Source of the DNA: AC-32 sp963728765
Lineage (GTDB): Bacteria > Actinomycetota > Thermoleophilia > Gaiellales > Gaiellaceae
DNA length: 64,000 nt
Assembly (NCBI GenBank): GCA_963728765.1
Contig: CAVSKX010000002.1
Span: forward strand, 1 to 64,000
Direction: 5' to 3'
Below are positions 27,983-36,367 of the stretch, one piece after another (position 1 is the first letter of the stretch; each line of letters begins with the position of its first letter). A program made the translations under genes and the position numbers. The notes beneath the pieces were generated by a model. The model was not told the DNA's origin, ran no database searches, and was given only the letters and a program-made list of their open reading frames with translations.

Positions 27983-28002
27983 GCCCGCGGAGCGGGCATT
28001 TT
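27983..28002 (+). terminator. Terminator-like hairpin in the rpsT leader
   Basis: GCCCGC-GGA-GCGGGC followed by ATTTT ends seven bases before the rpsT ATG, on the rpsT strand. No gene upstream on this strand needs a terminator, so it may be an attenuator of rpsT or serve as a leader structure. Confidence 0.45.
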
Positions 28003-28008
28003 CACGCT

Positions 28009-28281
28009 ATGCCGAACATCAAGCAGCAGAAGAAGCGGGTCCGCGTCGCCTCCCAGGAGCGGCTCGAGAACCTGCGCTACGTCTCGACGATCAAGACGTA
28101 CACGCGCCGCCTGCGCTCCGCCGTGGAGGACGGCGACCAGGAGAAGATCGCGGAGGAGCACCGCGCGCTCGTCCGTTGGATCGACAAGGCCGCGTCGCAG
28201 GGCGCTCTGCACCGCAACGCGGCGGCGCGGAAGAAGTCGCAGGCGGCGAAGCTCGCCACCGGCGCATCTGATTCCGCCTAG
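28009..28281 (+). CDS. rpsT: 30S ribosomal protein S20
   Basis: 90 residues, Lys/Arg-rich and helical: MPNIKQQKKRVRVASQERL at the start, DKAASQGALHRNAAARKKSQ near the end is the S20 signature. Binds 16S rRNA early in assembly. ATG at 28009. The stop codon overlaps the holA stop on the other strand by two bases. Confidence 0.94.
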   Translation: MPNIKQQKKRVRVASQERLENLRYVSTIKTYTRRLRSAVEDGDQEKIAEEHRALVRWIDKAASQGALHRNAAARKKSQAAKLATGASDSA

Positions 28282-29276
28282 GCGACGGGCTCGGCGGCGG
28301 GGCCGCGGGTGATCTCGACGAGTGTTCGGGCGAAGACGAGCTCGCCTGGCAGCTTGCTGGCACCTTTGAGCCACCAGTCGAGCTCCGCGAGCTTGACGAC
28401 CGCGGTGCCGAGCTCCTCGGGACTGAAGTTCCGCGCCTGTTCGTACAGCTTTCGCACGTAGAACTGATTTCGCTTCAGGCGCTCGGCTGCGGCTCCCGGC
28501 GGGACGCCTTGCGCGTCGAGTGCCTGGCACTCGCGGACCCGCGAGACGTGGTTGGTGAGGAGGCCGGCGGTCCGGAGAAAGACGTCGCGCGGCGCGTCGC
28601 CCGAGCGTTCGACGAGCCGTTCGCTGGCTGCCAGCACGGCCGCGACGTCCCGCCGGCCCCATGAGTCAGTGAGGTCGAACGGCGGAATCTCGGCCCTCGC
28701 GGGCACGAGTTCGGCGACCTCGCGCTCCGTGATGTGCTCGCCGGCGGCCCAGGTCGTGAGCTTGTCGACCTCGGTCAGGAGCTCATGGGCGTTGTCGCCC
28801 ACGAGCTCGACGAGCGCGCGGGCGGCCTCGCGGTCGATCAGGACGCCGCGCTCCTTGAACTGCTGCTCGACCCATTTCGGAAGGTCGGCTTTGCTGCCAC
28901 GACCCTTCGTCGGGAGGTCGTAGACGAGAACCTCGCCCGCCTTGGCCACGGCCTTGGCGAGGACGGAGTCGCGCTTGACCTCGTCGCCCACGAGGGCCAG
29001 GACGGTTGTCGGGGCAGGGTGCTTGAGATACTCCTCGACGGCCTTCACGTCCGCTGCCTTCCACCGCTCGACGCTGTCGACGACCACGAGCCGTCGTTCG
29101 ACCGTGAAGAGGCCGAGCGCGTTGGAGGCCGCCGCGACATCCTCGCCGGTCGCATCGTGGGCGCTCAGGTGCTCGGTTGCCGCGTCGCCGACGCGGTCGC
29201 GCAGGCGGCGCAGCGCGCGGGTGGCCTTCGGACGGTCGGTGCCGATGATCAGGTACGCGGAGAGGAGCTCTGCCAC
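28278..29276 (-). CDS. holA: DNA polymerase III subunit delta
   Basis: 332 residues. Begins AELLSAYLIIGTDRPKATRALRRLRDRVG as in HolA, with the AAA+-like fold lacking a P-loop (GDEVKRDSVLAKAVAKAGEVLVYDL; KERGVLIDREAARALVELVGDNAHELLTEVDKL is the conserved delta block). Loads the sliding clamp. GTG at 29276 overlaps the end of comEC by 28 bases. The same gene neighbourhood (comEA-comEC-holA-rpsT) is common in bacteria. Confidence 0.9.
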   Translation of the reverse strand: MAELLSAYLIIGTDRPKATRALRRLRDRVGDAATEHLSAHDATGEDVAAASNALGLFTVERRLVVVDSVERWKAADVKAVEEYLKHPAPTTVLALVGDEVKRDSVLAKAVAKAGEVLVYDLPTKGRGSKADLPKWVEQQFKERGVLIDREAARALVELVGDNAHELLTEVDKLTTWAAGEHITEREVAELVPARAEIPPFDLTDSWGRRDVAAVLAASERLVERSGDAPRDVFLRTAGLLTNHVSRVRECQALDAQGVPPGAAAERLKRNQFYVRKLYEQARNFSPEELGTAVVKLAELDWWLKGASKLPGELVFARTLVEITRGPAAEPVA

Positions 29277-30694
29277 CGGCGCCAAGCATAGGCGCCGGCC
29301 ACGGCGGTAACGAACAGGAGCTCCACGAGCGAGCGTCCGGAGGTGACCTGCGCGCCTGGGGCGGCGGCGACGGCGTGCGCGCAGGCCGCGAGGTACACCG
29401 CGCACCACCCGTTGAGCCAGGCGATCGCAGCCGCGGCGGGCGGCGAGACGAGGCCGACCAGCGCCGCCGCGAACGCGAGCCCCAGCAGCGGAGGGACGGC
29501 GGGCGCGGCTAGCGCGTTCGCGGGGACGGAAAGCAGCGGGACGGCGTGGAACTGCAGCCAGAGAATCGGCGCGGTCGCGACGCCGCACGCGGTCGAGACC
29601 GCGAGCACGGCGGCGAGCTTCGCCGGCACCGGGTAGCCCTCGAGCCTGTGTAGCAGCGGCGGCACGAGCAGGAAGATCGCCGCGACCGCCGCGAAGGAGA
29701 GCTGGAAGCCGGGATCGAGCAGCGTGTACGGGTTCCAGGCGAGGAGGACAAGGGCGCCGAGCAGGAAGAAGTGCCAGCGATCGACGGGCCTCGCTGCGAG
29801 CCAGGCCAGGGAGACCAGCGCGCCCGACACGCCGGCGCGGATGACCGAGGGTTGCCCGCCGACCGCGAGGACGTAGGCGGCAATGGCGGTGAGCGCGCCG
29901 ACCTGTCCGAGCCAGCGCGGGATTCCGAGCAGCCACGCCAGCGCGAGCGCTCCGGCCGCGACGAGGACGACGTTCTGGCCCGAGACCGCAAGGAGGTGGT
30001 AGAGACCGGAGGCTCGGAAGTCGTCGCGCAGCCCGCGAGGGAGCGACTGCTCGTCGCCCAGCACCACGCCTTCGACCATCCCGCGTCGCTCGCCGTCGAG
30101 GCCCGGCGCGATCGAGTGGGCGAGCCCCGCGCGCAGGCGGTCCGCGATCCCGCCGAGGCCACGGCGCCGGCCGATGCGGCGCCACCGGTCGGCATGCAGA
30201 ACGACGTGGATGCCGCGGTGCCGGAGCCAGCTCGTCTCGTCGAAGCCGTTCTTCGCGGGGCGCGGGAGACGCACCGTCGCGACGGTCTCGATCACGGCAC
30301 CCTGAGGCGGCGAGCGGCCGAGCGGGAGCTCGAGCAGCACAGCCTCTCGGAAACGGAAGCGGCCGAATCGGCGCACCTCCGCGGGAACTCGCAGTTCGAA
30401 GCGCGAGCGGCGCGGCGGCGCCGTGACGATCAGTTCGGTTCTCTCGGAGGTGTCGACGCGCGCAAGGAGCTCGCTGCGGTCGAGCGCATCGAGCCGGGCG
30501 CTGCCCCACCACCAGCCGAGGACCAGGAGCACCGCGACGAGCACGTGCGGCCTGTGGTCGTCGCCGACCGCGAGGGCGCTCGCCATGAGCACTGCAGCGG
30601 CGATGAGGGCGACGAGCGCGGACCCTCGGACGACGTTGGCAGCTCCGAGCCCGACGCAGAGCGCGGCTGCGTATCGGTGCGGAGAGACGGTCAC
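29249..30694 (-). CDS. comEC: ComEC/Rec2-type competence membrane protein without the metallo-beta-lactamase domain
   Basis: 481 residues, about nine to ten helices. The DUF4131-like N-terminus is followed by an OB-like segment and the competence domain with FRASGLYHLLAVSGQNVVLV and SVIRAGVSGALVSL, the ComEC core. Typical ComEC (about 750 residues) ends in a nuclease-like MBL domain; this one stops after the membrane part. It would be the DNA-translocation channel. GTG at 30694 overlaps the comEA stop (GTGA). Confidence 0.88.
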   Translation of the reverse strand: MTVSPHRYAAALCVGLGAANVVRGSALVALIAAAVLMASALAVGDDHRPHVLVAVLLVLGWWWGSARLDALDRSELLARVDTSERTELIVTAPPRRSRFELRVPAEVRRFGRFRFREAVLLELPLGRSPPQGAVIETVATVRLPRPAKNGFDETSWLRHRGIHVVLHADRWRRIGRRRGLGGIADRLRAGLAHSIAPGLDGERRGMVEGVVLGDEQSLPRGLRDDFRASGLYHLLAVSGQNVVLVAAGALALAWLLGIPRWLGQVGALTAIAAYVLAVGGQPSVIRAGVSGALVSLAWLAARPVDRWHFFLLGALVLLAWNPYTLLDPGFQLSFAAVAAIFLLVPPLLHRLEGYPVPAKLAAVLAVSTACGVATAPILWLQFHAVPLLSVPANALAAPAVPPLLGLAFAAALVGLVSPPAAAAIAWLNGWCAVYLAACAHAVAAAPGAQVTSGRSLVELLFVTAVAGAYAWRRWQSSSPRT

Positions 30695-31281
30695 GGGACG
30701 ACCAGCTCCCGGAGCTGTTCGAGCCGCTTCGGGCCAATCCCGGGCACGGCGTCGAGCTCGTCCACCGAGGAGAACGCCCCGTGCTTCTCGCGGTAATCAA
30801 GAATTTTCTGCGCGGTCGACGGCCCGACTCCCGGCAATGTGTCGAGCTGCTCCAGGGTCGCCGTGCTCAACTGCACCGGCCCCGCCGGGGCTCCGGTGGA
30901 GGATCCGCTGCCGACGGCGCCCGGCGCGCCGCGCCCTGGAACCACGACCTGCTCGCCGTCCGCGAGCGGTGCCGCGAGGTTCACCTGCGCGAGATCGGCC
31001 TTGGCGGTCGCCCCGCCTGCGCGGGCGACGGCGTCCGCGATCCGCGAGCCCTGCCGGAGCCGGTACAGGCCCGGCCGGCGCACGGCTCCGACCACGTCCA
31101 CCACCACCCGCGAGGAGGGAAGGCCGGTCACGCCCGCCGCGGCGACCGGCGGTGGGGGGAGAGGCTCCGCCTGCGTCGTCGTTCCCGCGCCCAGGACGAA
31201 GCGTCCCAGGAGCAGGAACACGGCGAGCCCGCCGGCGGCGACCAGGAGCAAGCGCCGCCGCTGGAGGAGGAATTCCGGCAT
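30691..31281 (-). CDS. comEA: Competence DNA-binding protein ComEA
   Basis: 196 residues: one N-terminal membrane anchor (LLLVAAGGLAVFLLLGRFVLG), a Pro-rich linker, an SLBB domain (VVVDVVGAVRRPGLYRLRQGSRIADAVARAGG) and a C-terminal helix-hairpin-helix pair (LEQLDTLPGVGPSTAQKILDYR and VDELDAVPGIGPKRLEQL). Binds incoming DNA outside the membrane for ComEC. ATG at 31281. Confidence 0.92.
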   Translation of the reverse strand: MPEFLLQRRRLLLVAAGGLAVFLLLGRFVLGAGTTTQAEPLPPPPVAAAGVTGLPSSRVVVDVVGAVRRPGLYRLRQGSRIADAVARAGGATAKADLAQVNLAAPLADGEQVVVPGRGAPGAVGSGSSTGAPAGPVQLSTATLEQLDTLPGVGPSTAQKILDYREKHGAFSSVDELDAVPGIGPKRLEQLRELVVP

Positions 31282-31322
31282 GGGTCGAGCGTGCCGAAGG
31301 AGTTCTCACGGGTGTGTGACCG

Positions 31323-31368
31323 CTTGGTGCCGGAAGTGCGACGAATCCGGCATTGAATGGGCACCAAG
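31323..31368. promoter_or_regulatory. Nested inverted repeat upstream of comEA
   Basis: Outer arms CTTGGTGCC and GGCACCAAG (9 bp, perfect) enclose inner arms GCCGGA/TCCGGC. It lies 42-87 bases upstream of the comEA start in the 205-base leuS-comEA gap, which holds no gene I can support. Could be an RNA structure or operator for the competence genes. Confidence 0.4.
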
Positions 31369-31486
31369 GCGTGACACTCCTGCGCGCCTTTGGGCGCTAC
31401 CGTCCCCAGCCCCCACCCACCCAGGGGCGCGCGTGAACAAGAACTCGACGCGCCCGGGCGGCAGCGACTTAGTGCAGGCGGCGCCG

Positions 31487-33877
31487 CTAGACGACCAGGT
31501 TCACGAGCTTGCCCGGCACGACGATGGCCTGCCGGATCTCCTTGCCGTCAAGCTGTGCCTGAACCCGCTCGGACGCCTTCGCGCGCGCGACCAGCTCGTC
31601 CTCCGACTCCTCCGTCGAGGCCTGCACGCGGTCACGGACGCGACCGTTCACCTGGATCACGAGCTCGAACGTCTCGCGCCGCAGCTGTGCCTCGTCGGCC
31701 GCCGGCCACGGCTGCTCCCACAGCCGCGAATGGCCAAGCGACTCCCACAGCTCCTCGGCGACGTGCGGCGCGTACGGCTGGATCAGCGACACCGCGGTCT
31801 CCGCGGCAAAGCGCGCGCCCGGCGCCGACGGGTCGCGGCCGAGCTCGTTGACCAGCTCCATCACTGCCGCGATCGGCGTGTTGAAGACGAACCGCCGGCC
31901 GATGTCGTCGCTCACCTTCGCGATCGTCTCGTGTGCCTTGCGCAGCAGCGGCCCGCCGTCACGCGCGCTGCCGCCCGCATCGGCGGCACCCGCCTCGTGC
32001 ACGATCCGCCACAGGCGCCGCAGGAAGCGCCCGACCCCCTCGATTCCCTCCTCGGTCCAGTCCATGTCCTGGTCGGCGGGCCCGACGAACAGGATGTAGA
32101 GGCGCACCGCGTCGGCGCCGTACATCTCCGCCAGCTGGTCCGGCGCGGTGACGTTGCCGCGCGACTTGGACATCTTCGTCCCGCCCTGCCGGACCCAGCC
32201 CTGGTGGAACAGCCGCTGGAACGGCTCGCGGAAGCCGACCATCTCCATCTCGTTCATGACCTTCACGAAGAAGCGCGAATAGAGCAGGTGCCCGGTCGCG
32301 TGATCGATCCCGCCGATGTACTGGTCGACCGGCGCCCAGAAATCCGCCAGCCAGCGCGCGAACGGCAGCTCGTCGTTGCCCGGGTCGCAGTAGCGCAGGA
32401 AGTACCAGGACGAGTCGACGAAGGTGTCCATCGTGTCGGCCTCGCGCGTCCCCTCACCACCGCAGCGTGGGCACGGCACGTGCAGCCACTCCTCGTTGGA
32501 GGCCAGCGGCGGCTTCCCCTTGGGCCGGTAGTCCTCGACCTCGGGCAGCAGCACAGGCAGCTCGTCGTCCGGCACGGGGACGATCCCGCACGAGTCGCAG
32601 TAGACGACCGGGATCGGGCACCCCCAGTAGCGCTGGCGCGAGAACCCCCAGTCGCGCAGCCTGAAGCTGACGGCGGGCCGGCCGCGTCCCCGCTCGCCGA
32701 GCCACTCGACGATCGCGCGCAGCCCATCCTGAACCGGCATGCCGGTGAACTCGCCCGAGTTGACCAGGACCCCCTGCTCCTCGTCGACCACCTGCGTGAT
32801 CGCCAGGTCGAAGCGCTCGGCGAAGGCGCGGTCGCGCTCGTCGTGGGCCGGCACGCCCATGATCGCGCCGGTGCCGTACTCCATCAGCACGTAGTCCGCG
32901 ACCCAGACCGGGATCGGCTCGTCAGTCGCCGGGTTGGCCGCGTAGAAGCCGGTGAAGACACCCGTCTTCTCCTCGGCCGCCGCGCGCTCCTCGCCCCGCT
33001 TCGCCGCGGAGTGCTTGACGTACTCGCGGATTTCGTCACCGTTCGGCGAGCGCTCGGCGATCGCGTCGACGAGCGGGTGCTCGGGCGCGAGGACGAAGAA
33101 CGTCGCGCCGAAGACCGTGTCGGCACGCGTCGTGAAGACCGGAACGTCGACGTCGAGCTCGTCGATGCGACACAGCAGCTCGGCGCCTTCCGAGCGCCCG
33201 ATCCAGTTGCGCTGGATCGTCTTCGTCCGCTCGGGCCAGTCGATCTGCGCGTGGTCGTGCAGCAGCGCGTCGGCGTACGAGGTGATGCGGAAGAACCACT
33301 GCTCCATCTTCCGGGCCTCCACCTCGGCACCGCAGCGCTCGCAGTGCCCGTCGATCACCTGCTCGTTCGCGAGCACCGTCTGGTCGTTCGGGCACCAGTT
33401 GACCGGCGCCTCCTTGCGGTAGGCCAGGTCGCGCTCGAAGAAGCGCAGGAACAGCCACTGCGTCCAGTGGTAGTAGGCCGGGTCGTGCGCGGCGATGACG
33501 CGGTCCCAGTCGATGGCCCACCCCAGCCGCCGCATCTGGTGCTCGATCGTCTCGATGTTGCGCTCCGTGATCTCGCGCGGATGGCCGCCCTCGCGGATGG
33601 CCGCGTTCTCGGCGGGCAGCCCGAACGAGTCCCAGCCCATGGGACGCAGGACGTGCTCGCCCTGCCGCCGGTGGAAATGCGTCAGGACGTCGCCCAGCGT
33701 GTAGTTGAGGACGTGCCCCATATGCAGGTTCCCCGAGGGGTAGGGCAGCATCTCGAGCATGTAGAACTTGCCCTTCGGCTGCTCGCCGGGCTCGGGATTC
33801 GCGACGTAGAAGGCTCGCGCGTCCTCCCAGACTCGCTGCCACTTCGCCTCGATCGCCTGCGGGTCGTACGTCTCCAA
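31487..33877 (-). CDS. leuS: Leucyl-tRNA synthetase
   Basis: Charges tRNA-Leu. 796 residues, class I synthetase: HIGH box HMGH at 53-56 after PYPSGNL, the editing (CP1) domain with T-rich FTTRADTVFGATFFVLAPEHPL and YGTGAIMGVPAHDERD, zinc-like Cys pairs (CPNDQ, HCERCGAE; CDSCG, CPRCGGEG) and KMSKS at about 568. TTG at 33877 has GGAGG six bases upstream. The leader carries a peptide gene and terminator (33896-33979). Confidence 0.95.
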   Translation of the reverse strand: METYDPQAIEAKWQRVWEDARAFYVANPEPGEQPKGKFYMLEMLPYPSGNLHMGHVLNYTLGDVLTHFHRRQGEHVLRPMGWDSFGLPAENAAIREGGHPREITERNIETIEHQMRRLGWAIDWDRVIAAHDPAYYHWTQWLFLRFFERDLAYRKEAPVNWCPNDQTVLANEQVIDGHCERCGAEVEARKMEQWFFRITSYADALLHDHAQIDWPERTKTIQRNWIGRSEGAELLCRIDELDVDVPVFTTRADTVFGATFFVLAPEHPLVDAIAERSPNGDEIREYVKHSAAKRGEERAAAEEKTGVFTGFYAANPATDEPIPVWVADYVLMEYGTGAIMGVPAHDERDRAFAERFDLAITQVVDEEQGVLVNSGEFTGMPVQDGLRAIVEWLGERGRGRPAVSFRLRDWGFSRQRYWGCPIPVVYCDSCGIVPVPDDELPVLLPEVEDYRPKGKPPLASNEEWLHVPCPRCGGEGTREADTMDTFVDSSWYFLRYCDPGNDELPFARWLADFWAPVDQYIGGIDHATGHLLYSRFFVKVMNEMEMVGFREPFQRLFHQGWVRQGGTKMSKSRGNVTAPDQLAEMYGADAVRLYILFVGPADQDMDWTEEGIEGVGRFLRRLWRIVHEAGAADAGGSARDGGPLLRKAHETIAKVSDDIGRRFVFNTPIAAVMELVNELGRDPSAPGARFAAETAVSLIQPYAPHVAEELWESLGHSRLWEQPWPAADEAQLRRETFELVIQVNGRVRDRVQASTEESEDELVARAKASERVQAQLDGKEIRQAIVVPGKLVNLVV

Positions 33878-33895
33878 CGCGTGCCTCCAGAAACG

Positions 33896-33918
33896 AAAAA
33901 GCCTCTCGAACGAGAGGC
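33896..33918 (-). terminator. Rho-independent terminator in the leuS leader
   Basis: On the leuS strand GCCTCTCG-TT-CGAGAGGC runs straight into TTTTT: a perfect 8-bp stem, 2-base spacer and U-tract, only about 20 bases before the leuS start. No minus-strand gene lies upstream, so it can only serve to stop leuS transcription early. A second hairpin (GGGGAC ... GTTCCC with inner CGCGGC/GCCGCG, 33922-33954) precedes it. Confidence 0.85.
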
Positions 33919-33958
33919 TGCGGGAACCGACGCGGCCGTCGCCGCGGTGTCCCCTGCT

Positions 33959-33979
33959 CTACTCGAGAAGCTGCTTCAT
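33959..33979 (-). CDS. leuL: leuS leader peptide with tandem Leu codons
   Basis: ATG AAG CAG CTT CTC GAG TAG encodes MKQLLE, with two consecutive Leu codons, one of them CTT, which is rare in this GC-rich sequence. The bases over these codons (GCTTCTCGAG, 33971-33962) can form ten pairs, two of them G-U, with the 3' arm of the terminator (TTCGAGAGGC). This is the layout of ribosome-mediated attenuation sensing Leu-tRNA. A TAAAGT box at 33988-33993 would give near-leaderless translation. Confidence 0.6.
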   Translation of the reverse strand: MKQLLE

Positions 33980-33987
33980 CCGCCCGA

Positions 33988-34016
33988 ACTTTACCATCGG
34001 CCCAGTCGAAATCCAG
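33988..34016 (-). promoter_or_regulatory. Possible leuS promoter
   Basis: TAAAGT (33993-33988, minus strand) is a fair -10 box; 17 bases upstream stands CTGGAT, a poor -35. The predicted transcript would begin one or two bases before the leader-peptide ATG. It lies within the 5' untranslated region of the divergent cupin gene. Confidence 0.35.
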
Positions 34017-34024
34017 GAGGTGCG

Positions 34025-34420
34025 ATGGCCGGTTACACGAAGCTCAACCTCAAGCAGGACGTGGAGGACCAGGCGCCCAAGTTCGACATGTCGCCGCAGT
34101 TGGAGTTCCGTGTCGCACGCGATCCGCTCGAGTCGGAGAACGCGGCGATCAGCTACCTGCGCGTGGCGCCGAACTTCCGCATGCCGTTCGGGCACACCCA
34201 CAGCGAGCAGGAGGAGGTCTACGTGCTCGTCGGCGGCACCGCCCGCATCAAGCTCGACGACGAGGTGCTCGAGCTGCGCCCATTCGACGCCATCCGCATC
34301 CACCGCGAGACGATGCGCAACCTCGAGGCCGGCCCGGACGGTGCTGAGCTGATCCTGTACGGCGCGCCCAACGCCGGCCCGGCCGACGCGCAGATGAGCC
34401 CGGGCTGGTGGAGCGACTGA
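34025..34420 (+). CDS. Cupin-domain protein
   Basis: 131 residues, one conserved-barrel domain with the metal-ligand pattern FGHTHSEQEEVYVLVGG (HxH-x5-E) and the second motif IRIHRETMRNLEAG. Such small cupins bind a metal and a small molecule or act as isomerases/dioxygenases; the role here is unknown. ATG at 34025 has AGGAGG upstream. The following MBL-fold gene overlaps its end by 13 bases. Confidence 0.85.
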   Translation: MAGYTKLNLKQDVEDQAPKFDMSPQLEFRVARDPLESENAAISYLRVAPNFRMPFGHTHSEQEEVYVLVGGTARIKLDDEVLELRPFDAIRIHRETMRNLEAGPDGAELILYGAPNAGPADAQMSPGWWSD

Positions 34421-35022
34421 GCGGGCCGCGCTGGATCGACCAGCAGGAGTGGGGCTTCGGCTGGATCGCGCCCAAGCGCCCGCCGATGCAGCTGGCCTCG
34501 CACGCGCTCTTCGTTGAGGGGCGCGTGTGGGTGGTGGATCCCATCGACGGCGAGGGCGTCGACGAGCGGGTCCGCGCGCTCGGCGAGCCGGCGGGAGTGA
34601 TCCAGCTGCTCGACCGCCACACGCGGGACTGCGCGGCCTTCGCCCGCAGGCTTCGCGTGCCGCACCACGTCGTCCCGTTCGTGGACGTCGGCGCGTTCAA
34701 GGCGATCCCGCTGGTCAAGCGAAGCCAGTGGCACGAGGCGGCTTTGTGGTGGCCCGAGCTGCGCGTGCTCGTCTGCGCCGACGCGCTCGGGACGGTGCCG
34801 CACTACTTCGCGCTCGGCGGCGAGCCGCTCGGCGTCCACCCGTTCCTGCGCCTGACCCCGCCGCGGCCGCTCGCGGACTTCGAGCCCGAGCACGTGCTCT
34901 GCGGCCACGGCGAGGGCGTGCACGAGAACGCGACGGAGGCTGTGCGCGACGCCCTCGCCCACGCGCGGCGCCGCCTGCCGCGCCTGCTCGTCGAGGCGCC
35001 GGCCGCAGCCATGCGCCGCTGA
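34408..35022 (+). CDS. Metallo-beta-lactamase-fold protein without the HxHxDH motif
   Basis: 204 residues. FVEGRVWVVDPIDGEGVDERV and HVLCGHGEGVHENATEAVRDAL match the first sheet and the C-terminal GHG motif of MBL-fold proteins, but the zinc site HxHxDH is replaced (IQLLDRHTRDCAAFARRL). Catalysis as a normal MBL hydrolase is therefore doubtful. GTG at 34408 lies within the cupin gene end, suggesting co-translation with the cupin. Confidence 0.65.
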   Translation: MERLSGPRWIDQQEWGFGWIAPKRPPMQLASHALFVEGRVWVVDPIDGEGVDERVRALGEPAGVIQLLDRHTRDCAAFARRLRVPHHVVPFVDVGAFKAIPLVKRSQWHEAALWWPELRVLVCADALGTVPHYFALGGEPLGVHPFLRLTPPRPLADFEPEHVLCGHGEGVHENATEAVRDALAHARRRLPRLLVEAPAAAMRR

Positions 35023-35095
35023 CCAAGGAGGGCTTGGCGAAGTAGTCCCGAGGTCCTCGTGCACCACTCCACCAAACCCTCCTAGGATCGCCCGC

Positions 35096-36367
35096 GTGCC
35101 TTCGCTCTTCCCGGAGACCGCGGCCGTCGAGAACGGCCAGCTCGCGATCGGCGGCATCAGCGCCTCGGCCCTGGCCGAGGAGTTCAGCACGCCGCTCGTT
35201 GTCTACTGCAAGCGCACGATCGAGAGCGCTGCGCGCGCCTACCGCGAGGCAGCTCCGGACGCGCTGCCGCTCTACAGCCTGAAGGCGCTCCCGAACGTCG
35301 CGATCCTGCGACTGCTCGCAGAGGAGGGGTTCGGGGCGGACGTCTCGACCCTCGGCGAGCTCGCCTTCGCGCTCGAGGCCGGCAGTCCGGGCAAACGGAT
35401 CGTCGTGCACGGGAACAACAAGAGCGACGAGGAGCTCCGTGCGGCGGCCGAGGCAAACGTGCGCTTCGTCGTCTTGGACGCGCTCGACGAGGTCGAGCGC
35501 GCGGCGGCCGCGGGCGTGCGCGACGTGCTCGTGCGCGTCACGCCTGGGATCGCCGCGGACACGCACGAGAAGATCCGGACGGCCCACGAGGGGTCGAAGT
35601 TCGGGCTCCCACCCGACCAGGCGCTGCAGGCGGTGGCGAGGGCGCGCGAGGCCGGCCTCGAGCCGGCCGGCATTCATCTCCACATCGGCTCGCAGCTTCT
35701 TCGTATGGAGGCGGGCCTGGAGACCGTCGACTGGCTCGGCCCCTTCCTCGCGCGCGCGAGAGACGAGATCGGCTGGGAGCCGACCGTGGTCGACCTCGGC
35801 GGCGGCCTCGGGATCCGCTACGTCGAAGCGGACGAGCCGCCGCGGATCGCCGACTTCGTCTCTGCGCTGCTCGCGCGTCTCGCGCAGGCGTGGCAGGGCG
35901 AGCCGCCGCAGGTGATCCTCGAGCCCGGCCGCTCCCTCGTCGGCCGGGCCGGCGTGTCCCTCTACCGCGTGGGCGTGATCAAGCGCGCGAGCGCCGACCT
36001 GACCTACGTGGCGGTCGACGGCGGCATGTCCGACAACCCGCGGCCGCAGCTCTACGGCGCCCGCTACAGCGCGCTGCTCGCGAACCGTGCGGACGAGGAG
36101 CCGACGAATGCCTACGACGTCTGCGGCAAGCACTGCGAGTCCGGCGACGTCCTGATCGAGGGCGCACGCCTCCCCGAGCCGCGCCGCGGCGACCTGCTCG
36201 CGGTGCCGGCGACCGGCGCATACACGCTCTCGATGGGGTCGAACTACAACTCGGTGCCGCGCCCGGCAGCGGTGCTCGTCGCGGACGGCGAGGCGCAGGT
36301 GATCCGCCGCCGCGAGACCGTCGCAGACCTCATGCGCTACGAGGAAGCTACGCTCAGCCGATCGTGA
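35096..36367 (+). CDS. lysA: Diaminopimelate decarboxylase
   Basis: Last step of lysine synthesis, PLP-dependent (alanine-racemase fold type III). 423 residues: PLP Lys K63 in YSLKALPN, HGNNKSDEEL, HLHIGSQ, GGGLGIRY, the phosphate-binding EPGRSLVG, and the partner-subunit Cys in CESGD. GTG at 35096; the 73-base gap to the previous gene holds the small hairpin CCAAG-GAGGG-CTTGG near the MBL gene end. Confidence 0.94.
   Translation: MPSLFPETAAVENGQLAIGGISASALAEEFSTPLVVYCKRTIESAARAYREAAPDALPLYSLKALPNVAILRLLAEEGFGADVSTLGELAFALEAGSPGKRIVVHGNNKSDEELRAAAEANVRFVVLDALDEVERAAAAGVRDVLVRVTPGIAADTHEKIRTAHEGSKFGLPPDQALQAVARAREAGLEPAGIHLHIGSQLLRMEAGLETVDWLGPFLARARDEIGWEPTVVDLGGGLGIRYVEADEPPRIADFVSALLARLAQAWQGEPPQVILEPGRSLVGRAGVSLYRVGVIKRASADLTYVAVDGGMSDNPRPQLYGARYSALLANRADEEPTNAYDVCGKHCESGDVLIEGARLPEPRRGDLLAVPATGAYTLSMGSNYNSVPRPAAVLVADGEAQVIRRRETVADLMRYEEATLSRS

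Noticed and set aside
29277..30800. Extension of holA to 840 codons
   Set aside because: The extra part runs antisense-free but out of frame through comEC; the HolA domain begins at 29276.
33922..33955. T-box riboswitch before leuS (AGGG ... ACCGCG resembles the T-box core)
   Set aside because: The essential UGGN bulge is missing (GAC stands there), no specifier stem is present in the short leader, and the terminator does not compete with this hairpin. The tandem Leu codons explain the site better.
30839..34420. A 1193-codon open frame on the plus strand opposite leuS
   Set aside because: It is the GC-bias shadow of leuS; only its last 131 codons (the cupin from 34025) are a gene. Residue composition is rich in Arg/Val/Asp without any domain.
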